NCBI GenBank assembly: GCA_903873965.1
Contig: CAIQQO010000039.1
Location: 1-50,561, forward strand
Origin: an uncultured bacterium
GTDB lineage: Bacteria > Chloroflexota > Anaerolineae > J036 > Brachytrichaceae
Direction of reading: 5' to 3'
DNA length: 50,561 nt
The notes below the pieces were generated by a model. The model worked only from the letters and a program-made list of their open reading frames with translations, was not told the DNA's origin and made no database searches. Of the stretch, positions 40,498 to 49,318 are shown piece by piece; within the stretch, counting starts at the first letter, position 1, and each line of letters begins with the position of its first letter. The position numbers and the translations under genes were made by a program.

Positions 40498-42429
40498 ATG
40501 ACTGACATGAACCCCCTGACCACGCAGGGTACTTTTGTCGTGGGTTGTAACTACTGGTCCTCGCACGCCGGCACGGCTATGTGGAAAGACTGGCGGCGCG
40601 ATGTCGTTGCCGACGATCTGCGCAAGCTGGCCGAGGCAGGTGTGCAGGTGTTGCGCGTCTTTCCGCTGTGGCCTGATTTTCAACCACTTACACAACTGGG
40701 TACAGGCAGCGGTCCGGTGGAGTTTCGACATGGTGAAGACCCTTTGCCTGACACCCTGGCAGGGCAAGCCGGCATGTCGGACGCCATGCTTGAACGCTTT
40801 GGCGAATTCGCCGACCTGGCAGCGCAGCATGGGCTTAAGTTGATTGTCGGGTTAATCACGGGCTGGATGAGTGGTCGGCTGTTCGTGCCCCCGGCGCTCG
40901 AAGGCCGCAACGTGCTGACCGACCCTGTCGCAGTATTGTGGGAGACGCGCTTCGTTAAACACTTTGTGCGTTGCTTCCGCAATCACACAGCCGTGCTGGC
41001 GTGGGATCTGGGCAACGAGTGCAACTGCATGGCACAGGCCAACCGCGAGCAGTTCTGGGTGTGGACATCGGCGATCGTCAATGCCATCCGTGCGGAAGAT
41101 CAGAGCCGCCCGATTGTGTCGGGCATGCATAGCTTGCTTCCCGGACCGAACACACCATGGCGCATACAGGATCAGGGCGAATTGACTGATGTGCTGACTG
41201 CGCACCCCTATCCCTATTTCACACCTTACTGTGACAACGATCCTATCAACACCATGCGCACCGAACTGCACTCGACGGCTGAATCGCGCATGTATGCCGA
41301 CATCGGCGGGAAACCGTGCCTGGTCGAAGAGATTGGCACACTTGGCCCTATGGTGGCCACCGAGAAAATTGCGGCGGATTTCATCCGTGTCGCGATGCTT
41401 TCGGCGTGGGCGCATGACTGTCACGGGCTGCTATGGTGGTGTGCGTTTGAATTGGGGCATCTATCGCACGCGCCGTATGACTGGGATGCCTATGAACGTG
41501 AGCTTGGCTTATTTCATCACGACGGCAGCCCGAAACCGGTCCTCGGCGAGATCGGGCGGTTCGGGCAGTTCATCAAGTCGCTGCCGATTCCGTCGCTCCC
41601 GTTGCGCAAGACCGAGGCTGTGTGCATTCTGAGCGAAGGGCAGGATCAGTGGGCTGTTGCCTACAGCAGTTTTGTTCTTGCCAAACAGGCCGGCTTCGAT
41701 ATCGAGTTTCAATATGCCGACCAGCCGCTGAAGGACGCCTCGTTTTATCTGCTGCCATGCATCAGCGGTGGGCGTATCATCTACCGGCGGCGCTGGCTCG
41801 AATTACTCGACCGTGTTAAAGCCGGAGCGACATTGTACGTGTCGCACGACAACGGCATGCTCAGCCCGCTAAATGAACCATTTGGAATCGACGTGGTTAC
41901 GCGCTCGCGCCGCGCCGATGCGACAACGGTAACGATCAATGGCATTCATGGCGCGCCCGCGTTTATCACCAACGCGCCGTTTCGCCTGCGTGTGGCGGCA
42001 ACCCGCGCAGAGGTACTGGGACGCGAGGTGGATGGCAATCCAGTCTTCACGCGCGCGACATGGGGCAAAGGTGCGATTTACTTTCTCTCGGTACCGATTG
42101 AGAAGGAACTGACACAGACGCCTGGCAGTTTCGACCCTCCGCAGACGGTGTGGCAGATATATCGCCACATGGCGCAACCTTTCATGGCAGATCGCGTCGT
42201 CAGTAAGGAGCACCCGCAGATTGGCATCACCGAGCATACCCTGGGCGACCGTCGGATAGTGATCTTGATCAACTACAGCCCTGAACCGGTCACAACCAAC
42301 ATCACTCTTGCACCAGGGTGGAAATTGGAGGCCAGCTGGTATGGTGCCACGCCTGCACTGTTGGCTACGGGTATGAGCTGCGAATTCCCACCCAACGATG
42401 CGGTCGTCATTGTGGTAGTGCGACAGTAA
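40498..42429 (+). CDS. Glycoside hydrolase, GH5/clan GH-A type
   Basis: 643 residues without signal peptide, so cytoplasmic. The N-terminal 390 residues form a TIM barrel of clan GH-A, most like mannanase-type GH5 proteins: VGCNYWSSHAGTAMWKDW, VQVLRVFPLWPDFQPL, the acid/base Glu in LAWDLGNECNCMAQ and the nucleophile Glu in PCLVEEIGTLGP. After it come a flavodoxin-like domain (VAYSSFVLAKQAGFDIEFQY, ATLYVSHDNGMLSP), as in the beta-galactosidase trimerisation fold, and a C-terminal beta domain. Specificity is unknown; mannan, cellobiose or beta-galactoside substrates fit. TACACT ends 7 bases before ATG 40498, another close-set promoter. A second in-frame ATG follows two codons later. Confidence 0.8.
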   Translation: MTDMNPLTTQGTFVVGCNYWSSHAGTAMWKDWRRDVVADDLRKLAEAGVQVLRVFPLWPDFQPLTQLGTGSGPVEFRHGEDPLPDTLAGQAGMSDAMLERFGEFADLAAQHGLKLIVGLITGWMSGRLFVPPALEGRNVLTDPVAVLWETRFVKHFVRCFRNHTAVLAWDLGNECNCMAQANREQFWVWTSAIVNAIRAEDQSRPIVSGMHSLLPGPNTPWRIQDQGELTDVLTAHPYPYFTPYCDNDPINTMRTELHSTAESRMYADIGGKPCLVEEIGTLGPMVATEKIAADFIRVAMLSAWAHDCHGLLWWCAFELGHLSHAPYDWDAYERELGLFHHDGSPKPVLGEIGRFGQFIKSLPIPSLPLRKTEAVCILSEGQDQWAVAYSSFVLAKQAGFDIEFQYADQPLKDASFYLLPCISGGRIIYRRRWLELLDRVKAGATLYVSHDNGMLSPLNEPFGIDVVTRSRRADATTVTINGIHGAPAFITNAPFRLRVAATRAEVLGREVDGNPVFTRATWGKGAIYFLSVPIEKELTQTPGSFDPPQTVWQIYRHMAQPFMADRVVSKEHPQIGITEHTLGDRRIVILINYSPEPVTTNITLAPGWKLEASWYGATPALLATGMSCEFPPNDAVVIVVVRQ

Positions 42430-42467
42430 CCATTCATGTAGTGCCTGCCGGCATAAGGAGCAAACGA

Positions 42468-43397
42468 TTGGCAGAACAACTTCAAGATCAATCCGTCGAG
42501 CATCTGTTGGGCGCGGTCATACGCAAGGCGATTGAGCAAAGCGTGTCAGATCATCTTGGTCGGACATGGCGCATCGATCCGAAGGGTGTCCGGGATATGA
42601 TCGACTTTGCCTCGCATCCTGCTGCGATTCTGTCCGATAACAGTTACTCGGTGTTTGTAAAGCTGTACAAAGGCAACCTTGCCCATGATCAGTTTACGCG
42701 TGAATTAGCCGGGCTGCGCCTTCTGACAGAGCGATCCGGCGTGCGCACACCAGTCGTTATCGCGCATCTTCAGGTGAAAGGCGGCAGCCTGGGCGTGATG
42801 GAGGCGGTTCAGATGGTAGAGCGCCAGCCGCTGCACTGGCGGCAGATGGGTGAAGCCTTGGCGCGAGTGCATAGCGCCAAGTGGGATCGCTACGGATTCG
42901 ACACGTACTGTTACTGGGGCAGTCTTTATGTGGACAACACCCCAAGCAACGACTGGCCGGAATTCTTCTGGGCGCACCGCATCGCACCGCGCCTGAAAGC
43001 GGCCGTGGATTCCGGTAACCTGCCGCTGGCGCTTGGTGTGGCGCAGCAAGTTGATAGTTTGGAGCCACGTATACAAGATCTGTGTGGCCAGAAATTAGAA
43101 CCGACCTTGCTGCATGGAGATGCCCAGCAGAACAACATCCTCAGCACAGCGGACGGGCCTATCCTGATCGATTCCGCGATTTACTACGGCCATCCCGAAG
43201 TGGATCTGGCCTTTGTCGATTTCTTTGCGCCTGTATCCGATGAACTCTTTCGGGGCTACGAGGCAGTCACGCCGATTGATCCGGGGTTCTATCAACGACG
43301 TGACTTCTGGCGTCTACCGGCGCTGCTGGCGATGGTCGAACTCGATGGCCCGCGCAATGTGCCGAGACTGGTTGAGGCGCTGAGACGCTACATTTAG
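42468..43397 (+). CDS. Fructosamine kinase / aminoglycoside phosphotransferase-like protein
   Basis: 309 residues from TTG 42468, which has AAGGAG seven bases upstream, a case where the ribosome site decides the start. The frame is open upstream but overlaps the GH5 gene. It belongs to the protein-kinase-like APH/fructosamine kinase fold: a small lobe with [14 protein letters not shown] (the ATP-binding Lys), [23 protein letters not shown], the catalytic loop [12 protein letters not shown] (HGD...N) and the metal site [20 protein letters not shown]. Fructosamine kinases remove sugar adducts from proteins; substrate here is a guess. Its end overlaps the convergent quinone oxidoreductase gene by 4 bases. 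Confidence 0.85.
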   Translation: MAEQLQDQSVEHLLGAVIRKAIEQSVSDHLGRTWRIDPKGVRDMIDFASHPAAILSDNSYSVFVKLYKGNLAHDQFTRELAGLRLLTERSGVRTPVVIAHLQVKGGSLGVMEAVQMVERQPLHWRQMGEALARVHSAKWDRYGFDTYCYWGSLYVDNTPSNDWPEFFWAHRIAPRLKAAVDSGNLPLALGVAQQVDSLEPRIQDLCGQKLEPTLLHGDAQQNNILSTADGPILIDSAIYYGHPEVDLAFVDFFAPVSDELFRGYEAVTPIDPGFYQRRDFWRLPALLAMVELDGPRNVPRLVEALRRYI

Positions 43398-44374
43398 CGT
43401 GCCCTGGTAGGGATCAACAACACCTTGCCTTTGGTGCCGCGATCTTCCATATAGGTGTGCGCAGCGGCGGCCTGCGCCAGTGGGAACGAGCGATCAATGC
43501 GCACTTTCAATTCGCCGGCCGCGATCCAGTTGAACAGGTCGCCTGCGCGCCACAGCAGTTCCTCGCGCGTCAGCACATAATGGCCGAGCGTGGGGCGGGT
43601 GGTAAACAGCGATCCTTTCTGATTGAGAATCTGCAGGTTGATCGGATCGACAGGACCGCTGGACGCTCCGTACAGCGCCATCATGCCGCGTGGCTTGAGG
43701 ACATTCAACCCCTTGAGAAAGGTGGTCTTGCCGACCGAGTCATACACGACTTCGACTCCCTTGCCGCCGGTCAGTCGCTTCACCTCAACTTCGAAGTCAT
43801 CCTGTGTATACAAGATCACTTCGTCAGCGCCCGCCTCGCGCGCCAGTGCCGCCTTCTCTTCTGTCGACACGGTCGCGATCACGTGCGCCCCGCGCTTCTT
43901 GGCGATTTGCACGAGCAATTGCCCAACGCCACCGGCGCCGGCATGCACCAGTGCGGTATCGCCAGGTTTGAGTGGGTAAGTCGATAGCGCCAGGTAGTGG
44001 GCTGTCATGCCCTGCAACATGATGGCAGCTCCCAACTCGGTTGAAACTCCTGCCGGAAGTGGAACCAATTTGCCCGCCGGTGCAAACGCATATTCGGCGT
44101 AGGCACCGGTGCCATTAGCTGTCGCAACACGGTCGCCAGGCTTGACATCGGTGACGCCTTCGCCCAGTGCGTCCACGGTTCCAGAGAACTCGCCGCCCGG
44201 CGTAAATGGCAACGGATTCGGATAAATCCCCTTGCGGTTGTAGATTTCAACAAAGTTCAGGCCAATCGCGGCCACTTTGACGCGCACCTCACCCGCTTTG
44301 GGCTGGGGCAACGCCACTTCCTCATAGGTCAGTTTTCCGGCATCGCCGGTTTCATGAACACGTACTGCGTACAT
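43394..44374 (-). CDS. NADPH:quinone oxidoreductase, zeta-crystallin type
   Basis: A 326-residue member of the medium-chain dehydrogenase/reductase family without structural zinc. N-terminal GroES-like domain: [60 protein letters not shown]. The NADPH fold has [24 protein letters not shown] and [17 protein letters not shown], ending with [29 protein letters not shown]. It reduces quinones or activated alkenes in the cytoplasm, mainly for protection. Length and motifs are standard; this is a common type and the exact substrate is not readable. GGAGG lies 6 bases before ATG 44374 on the - strand. Confidence 0.92.
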   Translation of the reverse strand: MYAVRVHETGDAGKLTYEEVALPQPKAGEVRVKVAAIGLNFVEIYNRKGIYPNPLPFTPGGEFSGTVDALGEGVTDVKPGDRVATANGTGAYAEYAFAPAGKLVPLPAGVSTELGAAIMLQGMTAHYLALSTYPLKPGDTALVHAGAGGVGQLLVQIAKKRGAHVIATVSTEEKAALAREAGADEVILYTQDDFEVEVKRLTGGKGVEVVYDSVGKTTFLKGLNVLKPRGMMALYGASSGPVDPINLQILNQKGSLFTTRPTLGHYVLTREELLWRAGDLFNWIAAGELKVRIDRSFPLAQAAAAHTYMEDRGTKGKVLLIPTRAR

Positions 44375-44592
44375 AACGCACCTCCATATCTTGTCATACT
44401 GATCAAACTTGCCTTAATGATAACCGGCTCTTGCACCGTACCGGGTGCATCCCGCGCCTCCGCGCCTCTCATGATTCGGTTGTAATGTTACAATGTTAGG
44501 CGTGATATTTCGCTATTAATCCTTCGCAGCACACCTAAACACCATTGTATTGGTTCTGTATGTCTTGTACTGTTAATAAAGGAGATGGTTAG
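44375..44592. promoter_or_regulatory. Divergent promoter region of the qor and effector genes
   Basis: The 218-base spacer contains the palindrome TGTAATGTTACA (44481-44492), with TACAAT (44489-44494) as a possible -10 for rightward transcription. A strong ribosome site (AAAGGAG, 44578-44584) then leads to GTG 44593. GTAACATT, the complement of part of the palindrome, recurs in the effector leader at 44704 and 44739. Confidence 0.4.
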
Positions 44593-44742
44593 GTGAGTGA
44601 ACGTCAGAAGACAGATAAGACCTCCAAGTCGGCAACGGCAAAACAGGAGACTGCTCGAGCAGTTCGATCTTCAACCGTGCAAGGTGCCACCTGGGCAATT
44701 ACCGTAACATTTCTATATGACGCGCCGATACGCTCAGAGTAA
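44593..44742 (+). pseudogene. Probable broken 5' end of the DUF4157 effector gene
   Basis: GTG 44593, with AAGGAG eight bases upstream, opens a 49-residue frame: SERQKTDKTSKSATAKQETA, then RAVRSSTVQGATW and an unrelated-looking tail ending in TAA at 44740-44742. The first 35 residues look like the polar N-terminus of eCIS DUF4157 proteins. The DUF4157 frame is shifted by one base and is closed upstream by TGA at 44753. So the real gene start appears separated from its body by a frame change within the duplicated leader (44704-44773). Confidence 0.55.
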
Positions 44743-44773
44743 CATTCTTACGTGATGCTCGTCGGCCGGCAGC
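44704..44773 (+). repeat. 35-bp imperfect direct repeat at the effector 5' end
   Basis: Two adjacent 35-bp units begin GTAACATTTCTATATGACGC (44704) and GTAACATTCTTACGTGATGC (44739). Seventeen of their first 22 bases agree and similarity fades afterwards. The duplication coincides with the point where the effector frame breaks, so it may have caused it. Confidence 0.5.
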
Positions 44774-44776
44774 ATA

Positions 44777-46660
44777 TTGCAACTGCAACGCACCGCTGGA
44801 AATCGTGCAGTGAACGCGCTGCTGGCACGCCGCGTCGTGCAAACCAAACTGACTGTTGGCGCCGCCGATGATCCTTATGAACGCGAAGCGGACCGGGTAG
44901 CTTCACAGGTGATGCGCGCAAATACGTCTGGCAATGTATCACGCCAGGAAGATGAACCAACAGCGCGCCGTTCCATCACTCCTCTGGTACAGCGCGAATC
45001 ACAACGGGAACAGGCTGTCGATACGCCGAGTGCAGGCAGCTTTGACGCCGGCACCGACGTCGAGCGCCAGTTGTCCACAAGTGGTGGTGGCGCGCCGTTA
45101 CCGGCCAAATTGCGATCTGAACTAGAGCCCCGTTTCGGGACTGATTTCAGCAACGTGCGCGTTCATACCGGGTCGCAGTCCGACCAACTCAATCGCAAAC
45201 TGGGCGCGCAGGCATTTACGCACGGCAGCAATATTTACATGGGCGCCGGCAAGTACAGCCCGGGCACTGCTTCAGGCAAACACCTGCTGGCACATGAACT
45301 CACCCACGTAGTGCAGCAGACCGGAGCGCCATCACAAGGCTTGCAGGCTAAACGGGCAGATGGTCTAATCCAGCGTTCGATATTCACAAAAGCCCGCGTC
45401 GCCTTATTTGGCAGAAAGGAAGGCAAAACGCTGGAAGATGTGATCAATCCGACCAATTCCAACTCCAAGGTTTTCAAACAGTTTATGGCAGGGCAGAACG
45501 CTGCCAACGAGTTGAAGTTTCTGCGCGACCTCAAACGCCTGCTGAACGCCAACCCGACCTTTGCAACCATTGACCCCTTCCTTACACAGTGGGACAACCG
45601 CTTGCCAGGGCTGCGTTATTACGACAATCGCGGCAGGCCTGGCACTGACGATAAAGAAACCCAGATCCATCAGTTTGCACGATTAAGAAAAGACAGAGCT
45701 ATTGGCATTGATGGCACATGGCTGCGCAACGCCCTCGCCGAAGTGATCCGCAATGCGCGCCAGAAAGTGGAAGTTGCGGTACATGCCTACAACACCGCGC
45801 ATAACCGGCAGGCAGCCGCCGGCGCCGGCGGCTGGGCTGGTCCCGGGGATGCCGGCGCGTTTGCGACCAAGGACGTGGCCCCAACACCTTATGTCACAGC
45901 AAACCTCTCTGCGCCTGCGACCGTACTCGGCCAGGGCGGTGTCAACACAGTCTACAAGCACGAATACAATGGCGAGGAAGGACCACAGGTCTTCAAGGAA
46001 GACCAGGACTATGACGTGGCATCAGGCTTGCACCCAGGAACAGCAGAAGGCATCCCGCAGGAAAACCCGGAATTCGCCAAGCGCTCGGTAGCCATGTATC
46101 GGCTGGCACAGGCGTTGCACAGCGACGTCATTTCCAAGACGGCGTTTGCGGTGTCTGATGGTCGGTTCGGGACCGTTCAGGAAATGGCCAAGGGCAAGTC
46201 CTTCGACAAGTTAACGCAGGAAGAGAAAGAAAAGCTGCAGTCTGATCCCAACTTCCAGAGCGCGTTTTCCAAGATGCAGATGATCGACATCATCGCTGGG
46301 CAGATGGATCGTCACCAGGGCAACTACTTTGTTCAACTGGATACAGTGACAGGTGACTTCGTTGCGCTGAAAGGTATTGACCTGGACCTTGCGTTTGGCA
46401 AAAATACCCAGGCGGCATCGGGTAAGTTTAAGGCAGGGACGCTAGGCGCGGGAAACAAGCAGATCAAGAAGTTCGATAAGCAATTCGCCGAGATGCTCAT
46501 CGCGCTCGATCCCTCAGTCATTCGAACGGCTATGCACGGTCTGTTGAGTGATGAAGAAATAGCAGCCACCGTGAATCGCTTCACGCAGTTGCGCGATTAC
46601 CTCAGAGAGGTAAAAGCGGGCACGAAGGCGGGTCAGGAGCTGACAGATTACACAACTTAG
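44777..46660 (+). CDS. eCIS-type DUF4157 effector with PI3/4-kinase-like C-terminus
   Basis: 627 residues from TTG 44777; the true start is uncertain because the frame is closed upstream at 44753. Residues 1-45 carry the DUF4157-partner motif LQRTAGNRAVNALL and VGAADDPYEREADRVA. DUF4157 itself (about 108-182) has LEPRFGTDFSNVRVHTG, a Met/Gly-rich loop and the zinc motif HELTH at 173-177. This domain marks cargo of extracellular contractile injection systems. A helical linker (200-345) leads to a kinase-like domain: LGQGGVNTVYKHEY, VFKED with Lys407, catalytic loop GQMDRHQGNYF (Asp511, Asn516) and metal site GIDLDLAFG (Asp535, Asp537). The DRHxGN form resembles PI3/4-kinases rather than Ser/Thr kinases. 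It may be a toxin that phosphorylates a lipid or protein of a target cell. No eCIS tube or baseplate genes are in the window. Confidence 0.75.
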   Translation: MQLQRTAGNRAVNALLARRVVQTKLTVGAADDPYEREADRVASQVMRANTSGNVSRQEDEPTARRSITPLVQRESQREQAVDTPSAGSFDAGTDVERQLSTSGGGAPLPAKLRSELEPRFGTDFSNVRVHTGSQSDQLNRKLGAQAFTHGSNIYMGAGKYSPGTASGKHLLAHELTHVVQQTGAPSQGLQAKRADGLIQRSIFTKARVALFGRKEGKTLEDVINPTNSNSKVFKQFMAGQNAANELKFLRDLKRLLNANPTFATIDPFLTQWDNRLPGLRYYDNRGRPGTDDKETQIHQFARLRKDRAIGIDGTWLRNALAEVIRNARQKVEVAVHAYNTAHNRQAAAGAGGWAGPGDAGAFATKDVAPTPYVTANLSAPATVLGQGGVNTVYKHEYNGEEGPQVFKEDQDYDVASGLHPGTAEGIPQENPEFAKRSVAMYRLAQALHSDVISKTAFAVSDGRFGTVQEMAKGKSFDKLTQEEKEKLQSDPNFQSAFSKMQMIDIIAGQMDRHQGNYFVQLDTVTGDFVALKGIDLDLAFGKNTQAASGKFKAGTLGAGNKQIKKFDKQFAEMLIALDPSVIRTAMHGLLSDEEIAATVNRFTQLRDYLREVKAGTKAGQELTDYTT

Positions 46661-46668
46661 GGAGCATC

Positions 46669-47256
46669 ATGCCATCCGGCAATACGAATAAAGAGCTACG
46701 TCAGCGGCTGACACAAAGTCAGCGCGTGATGGAAAACGCCACAGCACTTTACAAAGGCGCTGGGCTGCCTTTTCCACCGATACCGTCGCAACTGGTTGAT
46801 CAGTTCGTTGAAGTTGAGAATTGGGTGTATGGAACGCGTTCGGACCACCCATTTATCTACGACATCGACTGGTTCATCGAAGAAGCGGTCAAACAGCAAT
46901 CAGCCAACTATGTGTTATTGGGACATTCGGGACATGGTGTGAATTCGTGGGCGATCCACTATTACCTGGTGCAAGGTCAATTGGCTTTGTTTATACAGGT
47001 AGGCTGGGGAGGCGCTTATGGGACCCCGCAGGATAGCGCCAACGCCTGTGCACTGCTGGAACGGTTGCAGACTGAGGGCCATCATCTGAGTGAACTGGTT
47101 GCCGCCGGCAAAGTGGCGCCGGACGAACGGCTAATCGTGGTTGCCAGCACATTCTATGGCGGTCAGTGGCTGCGGGTGGATCGTACTGTCAATCTCGACC
47201 ATCAGCCGTGGCAACAATGCCAGCCTGAAACGGTGATAGAAGCAGCTTCTCGATAA
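46669..47256 (+). CDS. Unknown protein after the effector (possible immunity or chaperone)
   Basis: A 195-residue cytoplasmic protein with GGGAG at 46660-46664, starting 8 bases after the effector stop on the same strand. It is acidic to neutral and rich in aromatic residues. Visible parts are a helical N-terminus ([21 protein letters not shown]), a mixed core ([34 protein letters not shown]) and a beta-rich end ([20 protein letters not shown]). No known motif is recognised. The close coupling to a toxin-like gene makes an immunity protein or loading chaperone reasonable, but that is context only. Confidence 0.65.
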   Translation: MPSGNTNKELRQRLTQSQRVMENATALYKGAGLPFPPIPSQLVDQFVEVENWVYGTRSDHPFIYDIDWFIEEAVKQQSANYVLLGHSGHGVNSWAIHYYLVQGQLALFIQVGWGGAYGTPQDSANACALLERLQTEGHHLSELVAAGKVAPDERLIVVASTFYGGQWLRVDRTVNLDHQPWQQCQPETVIEAASR

Positions 47257-47326
47257 GCGAATTGCCAAATGCCATAGTCTTCTGCATACTATGTGTCATA
47301 TCCGCATGACACTTAGAGAGGCGAAC

Positions 47327-48685
47327 ATGAGCATGGACACACCTGAAAATATCGTCTTGATTGGCGCCGGCAGCGCCAGCTTCACCCGCGGCCTGCTGGC
47401 CGACCTGATGCGGCACGGCGCGGCGTGCGATCTCGGCCTGGTCGACACTGACCCGGCTGCATTGGCCATCGCCGAAGCGTTGGCGAAGAAAATGATCGAC
47501 TTCAGAAAGGCACCCATCCGGCTGCGCGCCAGTACAGATCGACGCGCCATTCTGCCCGGCGCCACGGCCGTCATCTGCACCGTCGGCGTGGGTGGACGGC
47601 GCGCCTGGGAACAGGATGTGTTCATCCCGCGCAAGTATGGGATTTATCAGCCAGTTGGCGATACCGTCATGCCCGGCGGCACCTCGCGTGCATTGCGCAT
47701 GATCCCTGCCATGGTGGCCATCGCTCGCGACGTGCAGGAGCTATGCCCCGATGCCTTATTCTTTAACTACGGCAATCCGATGGCGCCCGTCTGCCGCGCT
47801 ATCCGCAAAGCTACCGGCGCTAACGTAACCGGGCTATGCCACGGTGTTACACACGTGGCGCACTTCATCGCGCAGCAACTTGGCGTAGAAGCCTCTCGCA
47901 TGCGATACAGCGCGGTGGGCATTAACCATCTCACCTGGTTTACCGAGGTACGCGTGGATGGCGCGAATGCCATGCCTGAGTTGCAGTCACTGGCGCGCCG
48001 GAAATTGGCTCGTGCCAGCAGCCCTGCAAACGTCGACAACGCTTTCACATGGCAATTGGTTCAATTGTTTGGCGCCTTCCCAGCCGTGCTCGATCGGCAC
48101 GTGTGTGAGTTCTTTCCGCATCTGTTCAGTAAAGCGGGAAGCTATTACGGGCGCACACTGGGCGTGAGTGACGGCATCACCACACCAGGCATCGATATCT
48201 ACAGCTTTGAAGATACGATCGAGTCTGGAGACCTCGGCTTTGCCGAGATGCGCAAGCATGCCTTTGCCCCCGGCCCATTGCCTGCCAACTATTTTGACCA
48301 ATTCAGCGGTGAGCACGAACAGGTGCTGGACATCATCAGCAGTATCCGCTATGACAACGATAATTTCTATTCCGCGAACCTGCCCAACCATGGGCAAGTG
48401 CCGAATTTGCCTGCCGAGGCAATCGTGGAAAGCCCTGTCATCGCCTCTGCAGCCGGGCTCAGACCCATCATGCAACCACCTCTCGCACCCGGCTTGGCCG
48501 GGACGCTGGCGACGCGTTTCCAGTGGGTGGAGACGGTAGTGGAAGCCGCGCTGGAGGGCAGCCGCGACAAGTTCGTGCAGGCGTTGCTGATTGATGGCGC
48601 GGTCGACTCCATCGATGTGGCCTGCCGACTGGCTGACGACCTGTTGGAGGCGCAGGCGGCCTATCTGCCGCAGTTCCGGCGATAA
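47327..48685 (+). CDS. Family 4 glycoside hydrolase (AglA/LplD-like)
   Basis: 452 residues from ATG 47327 (AGAGAGGCG upstream). GH4 enzymes use NAD and a metal to cleave alpha- or beta-glycosides by an oxidation-elimination route. The NAD-binding start is [20 protein letters not shown]. Conserved motifs follow: [38 protein letters not shown] (the NP-Met motif), the metal-ligand Cys in [12 protein letters not shown], and the metal-ligand His in [12 protein letters not shown]. The Cys-His form is that of alpha-galactosidases, alpha-glucosidases and alpha-galacturonidases. Tail: [20 protein letters not shown]. Substrate not decided. It follows the effector cassette on the same strand. Confidence 0.9.
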   Translation: MSMDTPENIVLIGAGSASFTRGLLADLMRHGAACDLGLVDTDPAALAIAEALAKKMIDFRKAPIRLRASTDRRAILPGATAVICTVGVGGRRAWEQDVFIPRKYGIYQPVGDTVMPGGTSRALRMIPAMVAIARDVQELCPDALFFNYGNPMAPVCRAIRKATGANVTGLCHGVTHVAHFIAQQLGVEASRMRYSAVGINHLTWFTEVRVDGANAMPELQSLARRKLARASSPANVDNAFTWQLVQLFGAFPAVLDRHVCEFFPHLFSKAGSYYGRTLGVSDGITTPGIDIYSFEDTIESGDLGFAEMRKHAFAPGPLPANYFDQFSGEHEQVLDIISSIRYDNDNFYSANLPNHGQVPNLPAEAIVESPVIASAAGLRPIMQPPLAPGLAGTLATRFQWVETVVEAALEGSRDKFVQALLIDGAVDSIDVACRLADDLLEAQAAYLPQFRR

Positions 48686-48695
48686 AAACGCCATT

Positions 48696-49214
48696 TCATA
48701 TTGCCGCCAACATCAGGCACGCTTCGGTTCCATAGGTCTTTAGGGCTGCATCCGTACCTTCAGTCGGCTTAAATCCGAAGCGTGCCCAATAGCCCATCGA
48801 TCGTTGCACTGCGGTCAGCATGACGCGATGGAAGCCGTGTTGTACGGCGCACTGCAGCGCGGTATGTGTCAGCGCCTGTCCAATCCCGCAACCGCGATAG
48901 TCCTGATCAATCGCCATGTCGTGCATATACAGGCAATCCGGTGCATCGGGCAAACGGACCAGTAGCGTATCCAGCGCCACGCTCTGAAACTGCAACCACG
49001 GAAATGCAAACAGGTACGCAGCAACCTGGGCATCGCCATATAGGCTAACCCAGCAGGTGCGCGGGGATAGCGCCAGCTTCTCGGCAAAGGTCGCGCGACT
49101 TTCGTACAGATGCGGCTTATATGCCAATTTCTGAATACGCATGACTGCCTCCAGGTCACTCGGCAGCATCAGTCTTATGATGGTTCTCGCTTTATCTGAC
49201 GGTTGGGTTGTCAT
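48696..49214 (-). CDS. GNAT-family acetyltransferase
   Basis: A 172-residue acetyltransferase: IIRLMLPSDLEAVMRIQKLAY at the N-terminus, CWVSLYGDAQVAAYLFAF, and the acetyl-CoA pyrophosphate loop MAIDQDYRGCGIGQALTHTAL (motif A, R-G-x-G-I/x-G). MLTAVQRSMGYWARFGFKP follows, with the final beta strands. Acceptor unknown; amine or N-terminal acetylation is the usual role. It starts with ATG 49214, 105 bases from the divergent ceramidase-like gene, and converges on the GH4 gene 10 bases away. Confidence 0.88.
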   Translation of the reverse strand: MTTQPSDKARTIIRLMLPSDLEAVMRIQKLAYKPHLYESRATFAEKLALSPRTCWVSLYGDAQVAAYLFAFPWLQFQSVALDTLLVRLPDAPDCLYMHDMAIDQDYRGCGIGQALTHTALQCAVQHGFHRVMLTAVQRSMGYWARFGFKPTEGTDAALKTYGTEACLMLAAI

Positions 49215-49318
49215 GTGTTATTTGTGATCAAGTTCCTGCGCAATGGCAGCAAGGCGACATGCGCAAAGTCAGTTGTATATTTACTACATCATACCGAATC
49301 GATACGAGGTGATCCATT

